From Adiantum capillus-veneris (lineage: Eukaryota > Streptophyta > Polypodiopsida > Polypodiales > Pteridaceae): a DNA stretch of 64,000 nucleotides. The stretch covers positions 94,383,247 through 94,447,246 of the forward strand of contig CM043954.1 in the NCBI GenBank assembly GCA_014529385.2, given 5' to 3'. Shown one piece after another: positions 40,513 through 52,418 of this stretch (within the stretch, counting starts at the first letter, position 1; each line of letters starts with the position of its first letter). The notes under the pieces were generated by a model that was not told the origin of the DNA, did not search any database, and saw nothing but the letters and a program-made list of their open reading frames with translations. The position numbers and the translations under genes were made by a program.

Positions 40513-43307
40513 TCATATTAATTCATTAGAAAGTACAAACTCGTCCGTGAACAATGGACTGAGATACAATTTCTGTAAGTATGGAATCAGAATGTCTTCA
40601 AGGTAAAAATCAAAGGAATGCCCCTCGAAAGAAGGTGGTGAGATAGTTGTTCCCGACGGATTTAGTTCTCCCTTTTCAAAAGTATCATCAATCAGTAGTG
40701 TATTAGTTGCATCAAAGGGTACACCGATTTGGCTAAACGGTTTGTACAAAAGAGGTAAGTGTGGTTTTTTAGGGTGGTAGTGGCCCTCATCGGTAACGCA
40801 TTTTCTTTGATCATACAAAAAGACAAAATCTGATGTGTGAGCGCCGCATACAGTGCAAACTATTGTAACTAGTGGCGACAAGTTTTGCCTTTGCATTGAA
40901 GACTATATGGAAACTCTGAAGCGCGGAAGAAGAAACTGAATAAATTCCTTGGTTCCTGGACGAACCACGACTCGACAAGTTCCCATCCGAAACGTTTGCA
41001 AATCCTCAAAGGGTTCTGTGTCACTGAGAGGCACGCGCATCAGTTGCAATCCATTGACGTCCAAGATAATCAACCTCTGTAAAAGTTGACAAGTACATAT
41101 AAGTAGTTAGAAGCTGAACATATTTTGCTATACTTGAATAGACATTACCGGAACAACCGTATCTACAGGTAGCAAGGGTCCATATTGGGTCTCTATAGTG
41201 TTGATGTCGTTGTTGCTCTCCTCTGCTTTAGCTTCATCATTCACATCTTCATAGTCATCATTCACATCTCCATCAGGGGTCTCCCCCATGGCTCTTTCTG
41301 CCTCATTCAAGGTTTCCTCAAAGGTCTTTTCCTCTCCCTCGGTTGACCGGCTTGCCTCATACATCCTTGCCGGATCCATATCAGTTTGCTCATCCCTAGG
41401 CCTGCTTTCCTCATCCATATCCTTTTGCTCATCTATAGGCCTGCTTTCCTCATCTTGGGTTTCATCCATAGGCTCTTTTGGCTCCTCCACTGGCTGACTT
41501 GGCTCTTTCATTGTCTCCTCTGGTTGTACACTAGCACCTTCCATATGCTCATTTGACCTTTCCTCATCCTTGGATCTTTCATCTTCTGCTGATATGACCC
41601 CCTCCGCCCGTTGTGATTCCATTGTATCGGATGCAGGGGTTTGTCGTGGTGGCACATCATGTATTGTTAGATCAATAGTGCGGTCATCCAAGCCACTATC
41701 TTCAAGCTCTCTGGGGCTAGACATAGTAAGCAGGTGTTGTATTAAACTTACCCGGTATCTTTGCAAATAATCATATGTGTAGTTTTTTAAAGCACTCTGC
41801 AAAATTGAAAGACCACATGGTGAGAATTCTTTTATAAACTAAACCAAAACTGATTGAATGCATTGCCAAATGGTTACCTTAGTCATGAAAGGTTTTAATG
41901 CAAAGTAGCTTTGCAGGACATATTCTGCATGGAGAAGACATCTCCAGCCACAAGAATTTCCATCGGTTTGATTTGGGACAGGTACATCTTTGATTGGTGC
42001 CTTGTATAGTTCATACCTTCCACATAGCTTGCCATAGGCAAGCAACAACCTCTTTATACAACTGCACAAAGCAGCGTCAAGATGTTAGCATGAGGCTTCA
42101 AATTTACATGGATATCTATAAGAAACACTTTTTGATACAAAACACTTACAGCCTAATTTCAGGGTGGGTTCCTTTTATTGAATTGAACACCCACACTGCT
42201 GGTTGGTCAACATCAAGGCATATGAGACTCCAGTGATGGTTGTTCTCATATGGAAAGATGATGACAGTAACTTCCAGCATAGCACAGTGGAGAAACCAAC
42301 TCTCAAAGGTCCCAGATGGACTGTTCTTTTGTCTAATAATCACTGACATTTGTGGATCAAGAAGAAACACCTCTGTGTGGGTGTGCAGTGGGAGGTGACT
42401 TTTGATCAGGCTGCAGAGAGTTTACCTGAGTTAGCAAACCTATTATCTGAGTTTTCAAAGCTAGCAAGATAGTAACACTTACTTAAGACAAGCATAGATA
42501 ATTGTGTCTGAAATCTGAGCATCTGGATTCTGCAATAAATTAATGTCCACTTTTTCCAGAGCTAGCTTTCTGGCTCCATCTACAAATGGTATCTCTGCAA
42601 GCAAACCATCCTTCATTGAAAGTAGAGTTTCTTGATTGCTTGCCTCTATGGACAGGGTCACATTGCATTCTTTTTGCCTCTGGGACTCCACTGCTACTTT
42701 TGCTTTCTCCTTAAGCTCTGCTTCCCTCATGTCCTGTGTTTTGCGAGAAATTGTCTCTGCCCTTGTCCTTGTATTCACATCATGTGTGACATCTACAACT
42801 GTGAGTTGTGGCACTAGCTCAGGGGGGTATAACAAAATTTCCCTCATTTTCTTATCCCTGCAGACATTGGGGACCAGTAGTTTGTCATACCTCCACCTTA
42901 TTCTTTTCAGTGTCTCACTATCTTTGTCCATTATAGTAACCCTGTGGGCATGGGCTGCAACAATGGTGATGTCACTGAAGTACTCCAATAGGAAGTCCTC
43001 TGCTGCTTCTTGTAGAGCCATTAATGCCACCACCTTCCACCTTTTGGTGCCCCAGGTAGCTTCTTCACATATGGACCTCACCATCCTCTGAAAGGGCAGC
43101 TTTGGTATGCATAAATCTACACATTTCTGTGCCTTTCTGATTTCTCTGAGAAGCCATGCAGGTTTGTTACTTCTTCACCCTTGGACCTTTCAGAATTTTA
43201 TTGGGTTTTCCAGGTCTTTTCTTTGGGGTTGCAGATCTGCTACTTGCCTTAGCTGCTAATCTTGGTCCCTTGCCTGCCTTCCTTGCAGTGGATTTTGTTC
43301 TAGCCAT
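40513..43307 (-). pseudogene. histone H3-like / Ulp1 (C48) protease / FCP1-like phosphatase fusion
   Basis: Five exons: 43307-42483, 42410-42150, 42061-41878, 41796-41149 and 41076-40513, with GT-AG introns of 72-88 bp. They sum to 826 codons plus stop if one extra base is discounted. Residues 1-142 resemble histone H3: tail MARTKSTARKAGKGP, then LREIRKAQK, KLPFQRMVRSI, ALMALQEAAEDFLLEYF and AAHAHRVTIMDKDSETLKRI (helices 1-3). A charged linker follows. Exons 2-3 give a C48 protease with NHHWSLICLDV (His), VFNSIKG (Asn where Asp is usual) and NQTDGNSCGWR (Gln, Cys). Exon 4 ends in an acidic repeat (DEESRP, DEQ, DMD). Exon 5 has LIILDVNGL, VRPGTKEFIQFLLPRF and NTLLIDDTFEKGELNP, as in FCP1/SCP phosphatases. 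Lesions: an extra T at 43169, and TAG at 40905-40903 where Trp is expected. Alternative: two genes read through, but phases and frame favour one. Confidence 0.8.
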
Positions 43308-43328
43308 TTCACTGTATACAAAAAGAGG

Positions 43329-43374
<46 letters not shown>

Positions 43375-43434
43375 TCTCCCTCTCCTTTCTATAGCTTAGC
43401 ATATTTAAATAGAGAGAGAGTGAGAGACTCTCAT

Positions 43435-43495
43435 TACTAAAGGCGCGCGTGGAGCATGTTTTGACCTCAAAAAACACCTCCACGCACCATTAGTA
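43435..43495. other. 61-bp hairpin element, copy 1
   Basis: Starts TACTAAAGGCGCGCGTGGAG and ends CTCCACGCACCATTAGTA, an imperfect inverted repeat with about 20-bp arms. Same length and ends as three other copies. Confidence 0.8.
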
Positions 43496-43589
43496 TAAGG
43501 TAAAAGAAAGACTCACTCTCTCTCTCTCTCTTTCCCCCGCCTTACATCCTCTCTCTATAACACTCACACATACACTGGTCGATGCACAG

Positions 43590-43645
43590 TACTAACGGCG
43601 TGCATAGAGACATGCACACCGGTTATGCCTCTCTACGCGCGCCTT

Positions 43646-43650
<5 letters not shown>
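43590..43650. other. 61-bp hairpin element, copy 2
   Basis: Starts TACTAACGGCGTGCATAGAG and ends CTCTACGCGCGCCTTTAGTA. It is directly followed by a (GA)n tract. Confidence 0.8.
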
Positions 43651-43704
<54 letters not shown>

Positions 43705-44231
43705 CTGTGTGTGTGTGTGTAAGTTATATTTGTGTGTGTGTGTGTGTTTGTGAGTGTGTGTGTGTCTCTGTATGTGTGTGTGTGTGTGTGTGTGTATGTT
43801 ATATTTGTCTATATCTGTGTGTGTTTGTGTGTGTATGTTAGATTTTTGTGTCTCTGGGTTTGTGAGTGTGTGTGTCTTTGGTGTGTATGTTATATTTGTG
43901 TCTTTGTGTGTTTGTGTGTATGTTATATTTGTCTGTTTCTGTGTGTGTGTGTGTGTGTGTATGTTTTATTTGTGTGTCTGTGTGTTTGTGAGTGTGTGTG
44001 TGTCTCTGTGTGTGTGTGTGTTGTGTTTGTGACTGTATGTGTGTGTTGTTTGTTAAGACAGAGCTAGATATGCAATATACTGTGACAGAAACAGAGAGAG
44101 AGAGATAGAGGCAAAGGCAGAGGGAAATTTCAGAAGCAGAGGGAGAGAGAGAGAGGGACAAACCTCCTGAGGACGCAGACCTTCGTTATGTCTAAGATGG
44201 GTCGGCTTGCTTTCGGAGACGCAGACGACGG

Positions 44232-44291
<60 letters not shown>

Positions 44292-44498
44292 CTCTGTCTT
44301 TCACTCACTCTCTTTCACGAGGTGTGGTTTTTCTCTCTCATGACCTCTATATATGACGTACAAAAGTATACGGTCTCAATAATGACCGCACATGCGACAA
44401 CATGCAATTATACTCTATTTTATAGTAACACGTGGGGCGCCGCCGTGTGTATCCGTTATAAGTGTGATTTTGAGAGAGGAAGAGAGAGAACAATAGAA

Positions 44499-44575
<77 letters not shown>

Positions 44576-44870
44576 GAGAGCGAGAGAGAGAGAGCCTCAT
44601 TACTGCCAGAGAGTGATAGAGAAAGAGAGTGATAGAGAGACAGAGAGAGAGAGAGAACCATAGAAAGAGAGAAGGAGAGAGAGAGAGACTGATTGAGAGA
44701 GAGATAGAGAGAGGGACTCCTTACTCTCAGAGAGAGAGAGGGAGAGAGACAGAGTCAGTTTGACAGACAAAAAGCAATGGAGGAGACACCTCCCTTGGAG
44801 TTTCTGCAAACCCCACCAACAAAAGGTGATCTCTCACTCTTTCTCTCTGTATTTCCAACAGTTGGTACAA

Positions 44871-44906
<36 letters not shown>

Positions 44907-44969
44907 CAAAGAAAAACCCATACTGTTGTTCAAAACACACACACCTCAACACATACTTCCATAGACAGA

Positions 44970-45028
<59 letters not shown>

Positions 45029-45086
45029 ATAGACACACACACAGAGACATACACACTCTCTCTCTCCCTCCCCTCTCTGTCCCCAT

Positions 45087-45147
45087 TACTAACGGTGCGC
45101 AGAGCCAACCAAACAGTGGTTGCAGCTCTCTCCGTGCGCCTATAGTA
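45087..45147. other. 61-bp hairpin element, copy 3
   Basis: Starts TACTAACGGTGCGCAGAG and ends CTCTCCGTGCGCCTATAGTA. It is flanked on both sides by CT-rich repeats. Confidence 0.8.
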
Positions 45148-45156
45148 TAGTTATGA

Positions 45157-45226
<70 letters not shown>

Positions 45227-45230
45227 ATTG

Positions 45231-45291
45231 TACTTAAGGCGCACGTAGAGAGTTGCAAAAAGTATGTTGTCGTCCTTGCACGCCTTTAGTA
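45231..45291. other. 61-bp hairpin element, copy 4
   Basis: Starts TACTTAAGGCGCACGTAGAG and ends GCACGCCTTTAGTA. It lies between a (CT)n and an (AC)n/(GA)n tract. Confidence 0.8.
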
Positions 45292-45305
45292 CAAAGAGAC
45301 ACATA

Positions 45306-45399
<94 letters not shown>

Positions 45400-45429
45400 A
45401 TGTGTGTTTTTGTTTGTGCTTTGGAGAGA

Positions 45430-45639
<210 letters not shown>

Positions 45640-45765
45640 GTCATGTTTCCTGATGAATAGGATTAAGGTCCAATAGGCAGAAGAGGCTGAACTATAGGTA
45701 AGAGAGTGTGCCAGGATTTCAACCTTGCAGCAGGATCAGTTGCTTAACTGTTGACTTTTGTCAGG

Positions 45766-47298
45766 ACATATCTGAAGAAGAGTCAATTGGTGAAGATCAA
45801 TCAGAGAGGTCACCAGGCCAAGAGGATTCCTCACCCTACAAGGCTGCCTGACCCTGTACAATACTTGTCAAGAAAAATAAAAGAAAGAGGAATATAGACT
45901 TCTCAGATGATGCAGATGTGCCAGAAAGTAGTCCCTGTGCAACTAAATGTAAAGCCAAAGAGGATGTGTCTTCTCTGGAAGACCCAGTTGCAACTGATGA
46001 GAGGCTGTTTGATTTTGCAGCATCTTGTGGTGCTGGGGACAAGTTTGATCTAGTTCATTCTATGTTTAATCCAAAGTTTGACATTGAAGACCTGTTAGCT
46101 CAGCATAGTAATTTCTTGCAGTCCTACAGAGATAAGTTTGAAGTGATGGTGCAGGTAGGGAGGGTTGTTCTGCCCACTATGACTCTTGTGCATTTAAATG
46201 ACTGTGGTGGAAAGGGACAAGGACTGAAGAAGTATAGGGAATTACCACCTTCTTGCCGACATTCAGCCTGCCCTTTGCACCAAAAAGAATGCAAACTCAT
46301 TCAGGAAGCCTTTGGATTTATGATTTACCTGAACAACCTGTTTGGATTCCTCATGCAAAATCCTGATGAGGTGTTAGAGGAGCAGGATGCAGCACCACAT
46401 GAAGAATGCGAGGAGACAACTCATATACAAGAAGTCGAGGAGGTTGAAGATACAGTCGACCTTGAGGTTGAGGCAATTGAAGTACAAAGAAGTAAGATGC
46501 TCTCTGTGAAAACCACAGAAATCAAACTTCCATTGGATGTTAGTAATTTCACTGAGAAGCATGCTCAGATGATGTTGCCTGTTGTGCCTGACAATCCAAT
46601 GGAATGCCTCCGAAGATGCTTTGAGAAAGCTGAAAAATACAAGGAGACACTACCTGATGAAGCCACCTTCCAAGCAATAAGAGAAAGCCTAAGACCATCA
46701 ACAAGTAACAAAGAAGTGGAGGATTGGTTTAACCATTCAGGTCAGGGGTCAACTACATCTGTAGACCTGTGACAGGAAAACCTCTTTCTGCAGGATGAGA
46801 GCTTCATGGTAACTCTCTCTCTCTCTATCTATCTCTCTCTTTGTGTCACTTCTGACATGATATGTGCAGTCTTGGATTGCTGACAAGGATGACTTCCTTC
46901 GGCGGCGGACTCGAGAGTATCGTGGAAGGGATGTGGCCCTAGCGCAGTACCTTTCAAAGCTTTGTGAGTCGCCGATAGTAGTTTTTCACAATTCCATGTC
47001 ACAAGAGGGTTCAATAGCAACTTACACATTCAAGACACTATCACGCTTCTTGGGTGGACCCGTGCTGCCCAAAAGTGCAGATAAAGTCATTCTTGTGGAA
47101 AAAGTGTTTGCTAGAGATTGTTTTGGTTACTGCCCGGGCTATACAGGTGATCGGGCAGCGTATTACTACACCTACACAGCAATGGCACTAGCTCTTGGTA
47201 GACAAAACCCAGATGAACTTTTAGAGTATGGCAAACATCTCATGATTCGTTACAAGGGTGACGTGCCAAAAAACAAAATTGAACCTTCAAAATCTTGA
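45766..47298 (+). pseudogene. ORF C, novel protein of the large transposon
   Basis: The frame is open from at least GAC at 45766 (after acceptor TTTTGTCAG) to donor ATG|GTAACT at 46808, then exon 46870-47298 after acceptor TATGTGCAG, phase 0. Two in-frame TGA codons (45849-45851 and 46770-46772) interrupt it, and sequence on both sides stays protein-like. Seen: acidic Ser-rich start, KKNKRKRN (basic, nuclear-signal-like), CRHSACPLHQKECKLI (Cys/His cluster), a Glu/Val-rich acidic stretch, and in the last exon FLRRRTREYRGRDVALAQYL and YYYTYTAMALALGRQNPDEL. No known family is recognised. The true start is unknown and may lie across the microsatellite block. It converges with the transposase gene with 63 bp between ends. 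Confidence 0.55.
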
Positions 47299-47361
47299 TA
47301 CACTTCAAGTAGCAATTGTATAAGATCATATATTACATAAATTTTGTACAATGTCATCCAC

Positions 47362-50216
47362 TCAGAGTATCTTTCTCCACTTGTGATTCACATACACCAT
47401 TGTCTCTCTCCACCTTCGTTGACTTTCACGAGCTCCGGAGTTGTTGTATGCCATTGATCTTTTAACTTTTTGTTGTTGTAAATGTCTGATGGCTTGTGCT
47501 GTTGCTGAATTTGCCAAGACTTTTTTTTCCTGCATTCGATGAATGATTCTACGATAGAACTATTCAAATAGTTCTCTCAAACTGTTAGCCTTGATTCGAG
47601 AGACACCATGTCGTGTGTGCCTGAAATAAGCATTTCTCGCCATGTAATGAGACTTTTCCATCCCTTGGGTATTCCATATTGCCGGGTTCCCATACTTTTG
47701 TATAAAATATGGTAAATGATTGAAGATGATGTGCTGGATATGAAAACAGATTAGTTAGAATGTTTTACACTCACATATTTGCACATAAGAGAGAATGAAA
47801 TACACGATAATACCATGTAGTGAGTAATCTGGGTGTCTGTCCATGCTGTCTTGAATGATTTTTTCAGAAGGTTGAGATCCTCCTTGAACTTGTTCATATC
47901 ACCTTGTGACCAGTCATCTTTGTCGCACATCAAAAATAGGATGTCTATTGATCGCCAAACCTCAGCCTTCGCATTACGATTAAGTAGTTGGTTCTTGGTC
48001 TTTGAGTGCAATATGTAGCTTTTTCCAGCTCTGATACTCTACCTTGCTAACATAAGACGTGTTATATATTTTTCCATGTTTTGTTAGATTCAGATCTCTT
48101 GTACCTTGGGGTTTAGATAAAAACCTCCGTGCCTTCACCCCACCGATGGATGGTTTGCATGGGACATCCTTCTCAGCAGTTGATCTCTTTTCATCCCGTT
48201 GGATTTTCACATTGCCACCATGAAGCCCCATATCCGCCAGTACCATTTCTAAGCACTGCAGGGCTACTTGTCATTCTGCCGAGTTCTTAATCTTCCAAGA
48301 AAACCCGATATATAAGTAGACCAATTTCTCCACAATTCTACAAAGGGCATGCATTGTACAAATGTGGACATTCACAAGTGGTATTTTCAAAACCGGTCGA
48401 AAAGCAGGATCCTCAATGTGACGTCTTGGAGCTTTTCTCCACCACTTTGGGTCCATGACCTTTGCAGGCTCCATGCAGAACAAACACGGCAACTTTGCCA
48501 TTGCACCCATTCCACAATTATACATGCACTTTAATGTTTTGAGGTCACCTGCAAGATGCCACTGAACTTGAAAGTCTCCCCTTCCATCTAGACGTAGTAC
48601 CTTTCCCTGGTTAGTCTGTCGATCAATCACCTCCGGAATATTAGTGCGATGGAACACCCAATATAGAATCTCATGATCTTCTTTCTTTACCTGCAACACA
48701 AAATAAATGAGACTTAAGTAGATGTGAACATTTGAGCTTACCTGAGAATCTCGCTTACCTCAAACGCACCAAGCCACCATATGTTAGATTCTGATTGAAC
48801 ACTAAAATATAAAGGATCATCACAGGGAAACTTTGAGAGGGCTCTATTCATTAAAGTAATAGTAACACGCTCTAGCTTTTTCTCTTTAACAAGCTCACAC
48901 TCATCCAGTTTTAACACAAAATGTAATACCCCTCGTGAATCTTCAAATGTGATGTTGTAAAACTCCACCATTCTCTTCTGTAATATCCGCAGGTCCATAA
49001 ATATATTATTGAACTCATCATATGCCATGTTTGCTCCATGGCCACTGTATGTTGCTTTAATATGAAAGGGCTGTCCAAGATATTCTCCCTGTGCCTCGTT
49101 AAGCTGAAGCCTCTCTTTCCAAACACTTGAGGTTGATGGTAGAAGTTTGGATTTTATACCCTTCTTAACAAAGATGGATGAGATAGACTTTTGGATAGCC
49201 GAATATCCTCTTTTGCTTACACCAAGTGAATCAAGTGTGCCTTGTATCTCGTTTGCAGGCACTGAGTTCTCTGAAATAAAGAGGTCCACTATATTTTGTT
49301 GTAGGACCTTAAACTTCTTGTCATGTACTATATCTGCTGCCAGGATTCTACTTATAAGTGGCTTCAATCTCTTTCCTATATTGGCTTTGGGGTCAATGTT
49401 TTCCTTGTCAGGATAGATTGAATCTCTACATGAAGACAATGCATAAGTAAATAACAGAAAATTTGCTTCACTAACACTATTTAGGCACATGAAAACAATG
49501 CATAACAAGAAAAAACAAAAAGATTACTTAACTAAGACAATGTAGCCAACCAAGAAGCATCACCTTAATGCTTGGATTCTTTTCTTGAGACCTCCTGATG
49601 CAACCTGCAATGTTTCAAGATTGCACAATTTCGTCTTTCGGATACGACCACCCAAGATGGTGTCCTTCATTTGACAACTTCACACCTTTCCTTTGAGTTC
49701 TTGTACCTCTGTTTTATGTTGCAAAATGGTAACCTGATCTGTAGAATGTAAATGTGAAAGGCGAACAATCTCACATTGTTGAGCTTGGAGAATGCCCTTG
49801 TAAGTTTCAGCTTCTCTTGTAAGAGATTTACAATAACCCAGAAGGCCCTTTTCTCCATCACCAGCAAAGGTCAATAAGCTTGTAGGATTGACAAACGGTG
49901 GAGACGCATTAGTCATTGGATTCTTAGGGTAGAGAGAGCCTCTCATCCAGATATCTATGTGTTTAGCTCCCTGAGCTCTGAGCGTGTCTATGGAAGCGGG
50001 AGGTATATGTGTGTTTGTTTTACTACGCTTAATCAATGGTTGGTACTCATTGTCCAAATCAATGTGAAGGTGATATTTGGCTCGTTTCTGGGTAACATTT
50101 GTGCCATTTGAGGAGTGCGCCATTAGCCGAATGTGCAGGTTTAATGGAAAGTGAATAGCGGCTACGCCTTCGTCCCTCCATGTTAGCCTCATTCCCTCCA
50201 TATTGACGAGGTTCAT
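47362..50216 (-). pseudogene. DDE-type transposase-like gene, decayed
   Basis: Four exons: 50216-49564, 49425-48759, 48690-47814 and 47733-47362, with matching phases, about 855 codons. Candidate catalytic residues: Asp in VLKLDECELVKEKKLERV (exon 2), Asp in HLAGDLKTLKCMYNCGMGAM followed by a CLFC pair (exon 3), and Glu in NTQGMEKSHYMARNAYFRHT (exon 4), spacing as in RNase H-fold transposases. HICTMHALCRIVEKL lies between. The carboxyl end is basic (RRIIHRMQEKKVLANS, then SQRRWRET). Stops TGA 49682-49680, TGA 48273-48271 and TAG 47562-47560, plus one extra base near 48030, interrupt it, and the frame stays coding-like across each. Likely role: excision and integration of this element. Superfamily not assigned. 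Confidence 0.65.
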
Positions 50217-50383
50217 TCAATGCAACTGAAAAGAGGATTATCCCTCAATCACTACGAGCAAATGTTCAGAAGAGTAAGGAATCTACTTAAAGTACACTTT
50301 TTGAACTTTTACTATGAAAGACTCAGCTCTATTATTTGCCATTTTTTCTAGAGAGAGAGTGCAAAAAATACATTTTCTTAGAA

Positions 50384-50416
50384 GGCCCTCCAAATGACCT
50401 CCGAAATTCCCTAATG
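50384..50416 (-). repeat. right terminal inverted repeat
   Basis: Reverse complement begins CATTAGGGAATTTCGG and ends CATTTGGAGGGCC. Partner of 38538-38570. Confidence 0.8.
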
Positions 50417-52418
50417 AAACATGCCCGAACAAATGGAGCAGTCCCACAACCAAACTCCAAGCATATGCCCTTAGGCCCCAATAGAGGAGCTCCACCAAGG
50501 AATAAATAAATGAAGAGCAATGCTGCATATACCCATGGCAAGGTAGACCGGAATCCATCATCGCATATGTTGTCTTTGGCATGTAGTGCCGCATGGTGCT
50601 ATCTGTAGGAGTCATACCTACATCATGAAAAAAAGGGTACACTCTCAGCAATGGAAACAGGTGGCAGAACTCCACACCTGTGAACGAAGAACAAGATCAA
50701 ACTGTCACATTGCAAAAACAATAGCATAAAACATCAAGAATAGTATTATTTAACCTCAAATGTATACATAAATCATATACTAGAGCCACAACCTCATGAC
50801 GATCTCCGCCAACCTCAACATATCCGTAAGGAGAGTGATGCATTACTACCACATGTCCATGAATAAGTAAGTCAGATGCTCTACACACCTTCTCTATCCA
50901 AAATAGGCTGTCACCTTTAACAAAACACACAATATGTTAGACAAAGACAAAAAATACAACAATGGTTACACAAACTACAAGCAATTTTTTTGTCACCGGC
51001 AATAGAACCCAAGACAACTAGCCATCCGGAATCTACCAGTGTACTATGTGTCAAATGGATAGCAGCTCTCACATGCTCCTCAGTGATGGAGAAGAGCACA
51101 AAACTCCTCCAAAAGGAAAATCTAGAAAAATAAAGTCTACTGCCCAAGGAACTAGTCGACCACCCCTCCTGTAATTAGAATGTGTAGATCGTACTCTCGC
51201 CATATGTCCATGAAGCGGCATCCAAGTCAGTGACTGCACACCCAAACAAAACTTGCCAGTAATAGAAATGTAATCTCCGGAAAGTGCTAATCATCTATGA
51301 TCCGCGGATGCATGTAGAATAGGCTCCTCACTGGGAGAAACAAATTGCAATTAACGCTTCAAGGTTCGTGTGGCACCAATAGCTGTCAAGCAAGGATAAC
51401 TATAGTATTGTTTGTTATACAATATAGACATGCAAGAGAGGCTAGCACCTGCCATGTCATGCTCAGGCTCCATGTCATGCTGCTATTTCTTATCCTTGGG
51501 AAGTGATAATGTTTCATATACACAACCCCAGTCTCACAGATATTTATTAAACACAAAACACACCATTAGTCATCCAAATTCATAAAAATCTTTTATAAAA
51601 TACTCACTAGTATTATTGGATCTAACATTTTATTGAGTCTTCTGAGGATCTACTCCATGTGTGTCAGATGCTATGTCATCGTTTCTCATGCAATATGCTC
51701 TCATCTCTACAAAGTGTAGCTCTCTCTCTCTCGCACAATAACATATCCCTACTCCATATCTATCCACCATGGGCAATGATCTAGTTCCCATTGTGGACGA
51801 CTATGCATAGCTGAAGGATACATGCATCCCTCTCTGCTAGTAGCCCATGATCGTGCTAGAAGAGGATTGGCCACAATACGCCACATCCCAAGTAAATGAT
51901 GGAAATATCTATAGAACGTTTAGAAAGAAAAAGTAAGAAAAGAATTAAATGCTTGCTAACAATGTCAAAGAAGTTTAATAGTGATGAACTCCACCTGTAG
52001 AGAAGCCTCTGAGATGCCATACAATAATAGTCAATCTTTTTTAGTGTTTGCAACTCCACCTCACTATTTATACTCTCTAGGGACACCTCAATAGGAAATA
52101 GAAATTTCCTTGCCTCCACAACAATCTCCCCGTAGTAAAGATCTAGTGTGGAGTCTAGTGGGATAGTGATTCCTCCTGGCACATCTACACTATCAAGAAC
52201 ATTGTAGCACCATTGAGGACTCTTTGAATGGACCCCTCTCTCTTGAGCCAACTATACACACACATGTTTGACACATATTTTAATGCAAATGATCACTAAA
52301 AAAGCACAAGAGGCAAAAATGTTAACTCTTTGGACTCACCTATGAAATTTGTAGTCACCTTTGGACAAACCACATGAGGCTCGAGTAATCTTGCTAGCCT
52401 CCAACAAACACAGCCAAA
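50417..52418 (-). pseudogene. 5' part of disrupted methyltransferase-like gene
   Basis: Minus-strand exon-like pieces in order: LAQERGVHSKSPQWCYNVLD (about 52251-51990, after an acceptor); VDFIFLDFPFGG then, after a frame change, EEHVRAAIHLTHSTLVDSGW and LVVLGSIAGD (51160-50990); GDSLFWIEKVCRASDLLIHGH (50920-50750); EFCHLFPLLRVYPFFHDVG (50675); and GICLEFGCGTAPFVRAC ending at 50417. DFPF resembles the DPPF/DPPW box and FGCGTA the SAM-binding motif I, in the order (IV before I) of beta-type N4-cytosine or N6-adenine methyltransferases. Frameshifts and introns obscure the model. The break lies immediately after motif I, at the transposon border. Confidence 0.4.

Noticed and set aside
43165-43200. 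A tiny intron explaining the frame change in the histone-like part
   Set aside because: Only a 25-33 base GT-AG interval is available, too short for a plant intron; a single extra base at 43169 restores the H3 pattern and the exon sum.
43169-43307. Centromeric H3 (CENH3) identity
   Set aside because: The loop between helices 2 and 3 has canonical H3 length and the tail is H3-like; fusion to protease and phosphatase domains also argues against it.
44777-44825. First exon of ORF C
   Set aside because: An attractive ATG and donor, but its phase does not match the acceptor before 45766; left as a possibility only.
50283-50675. 130-codon minus open frame spanning the right end
   Set aside because: It runs through the inverted repeat by chance, joining the flanking methyltransferase-like sequence to transposon DNA.
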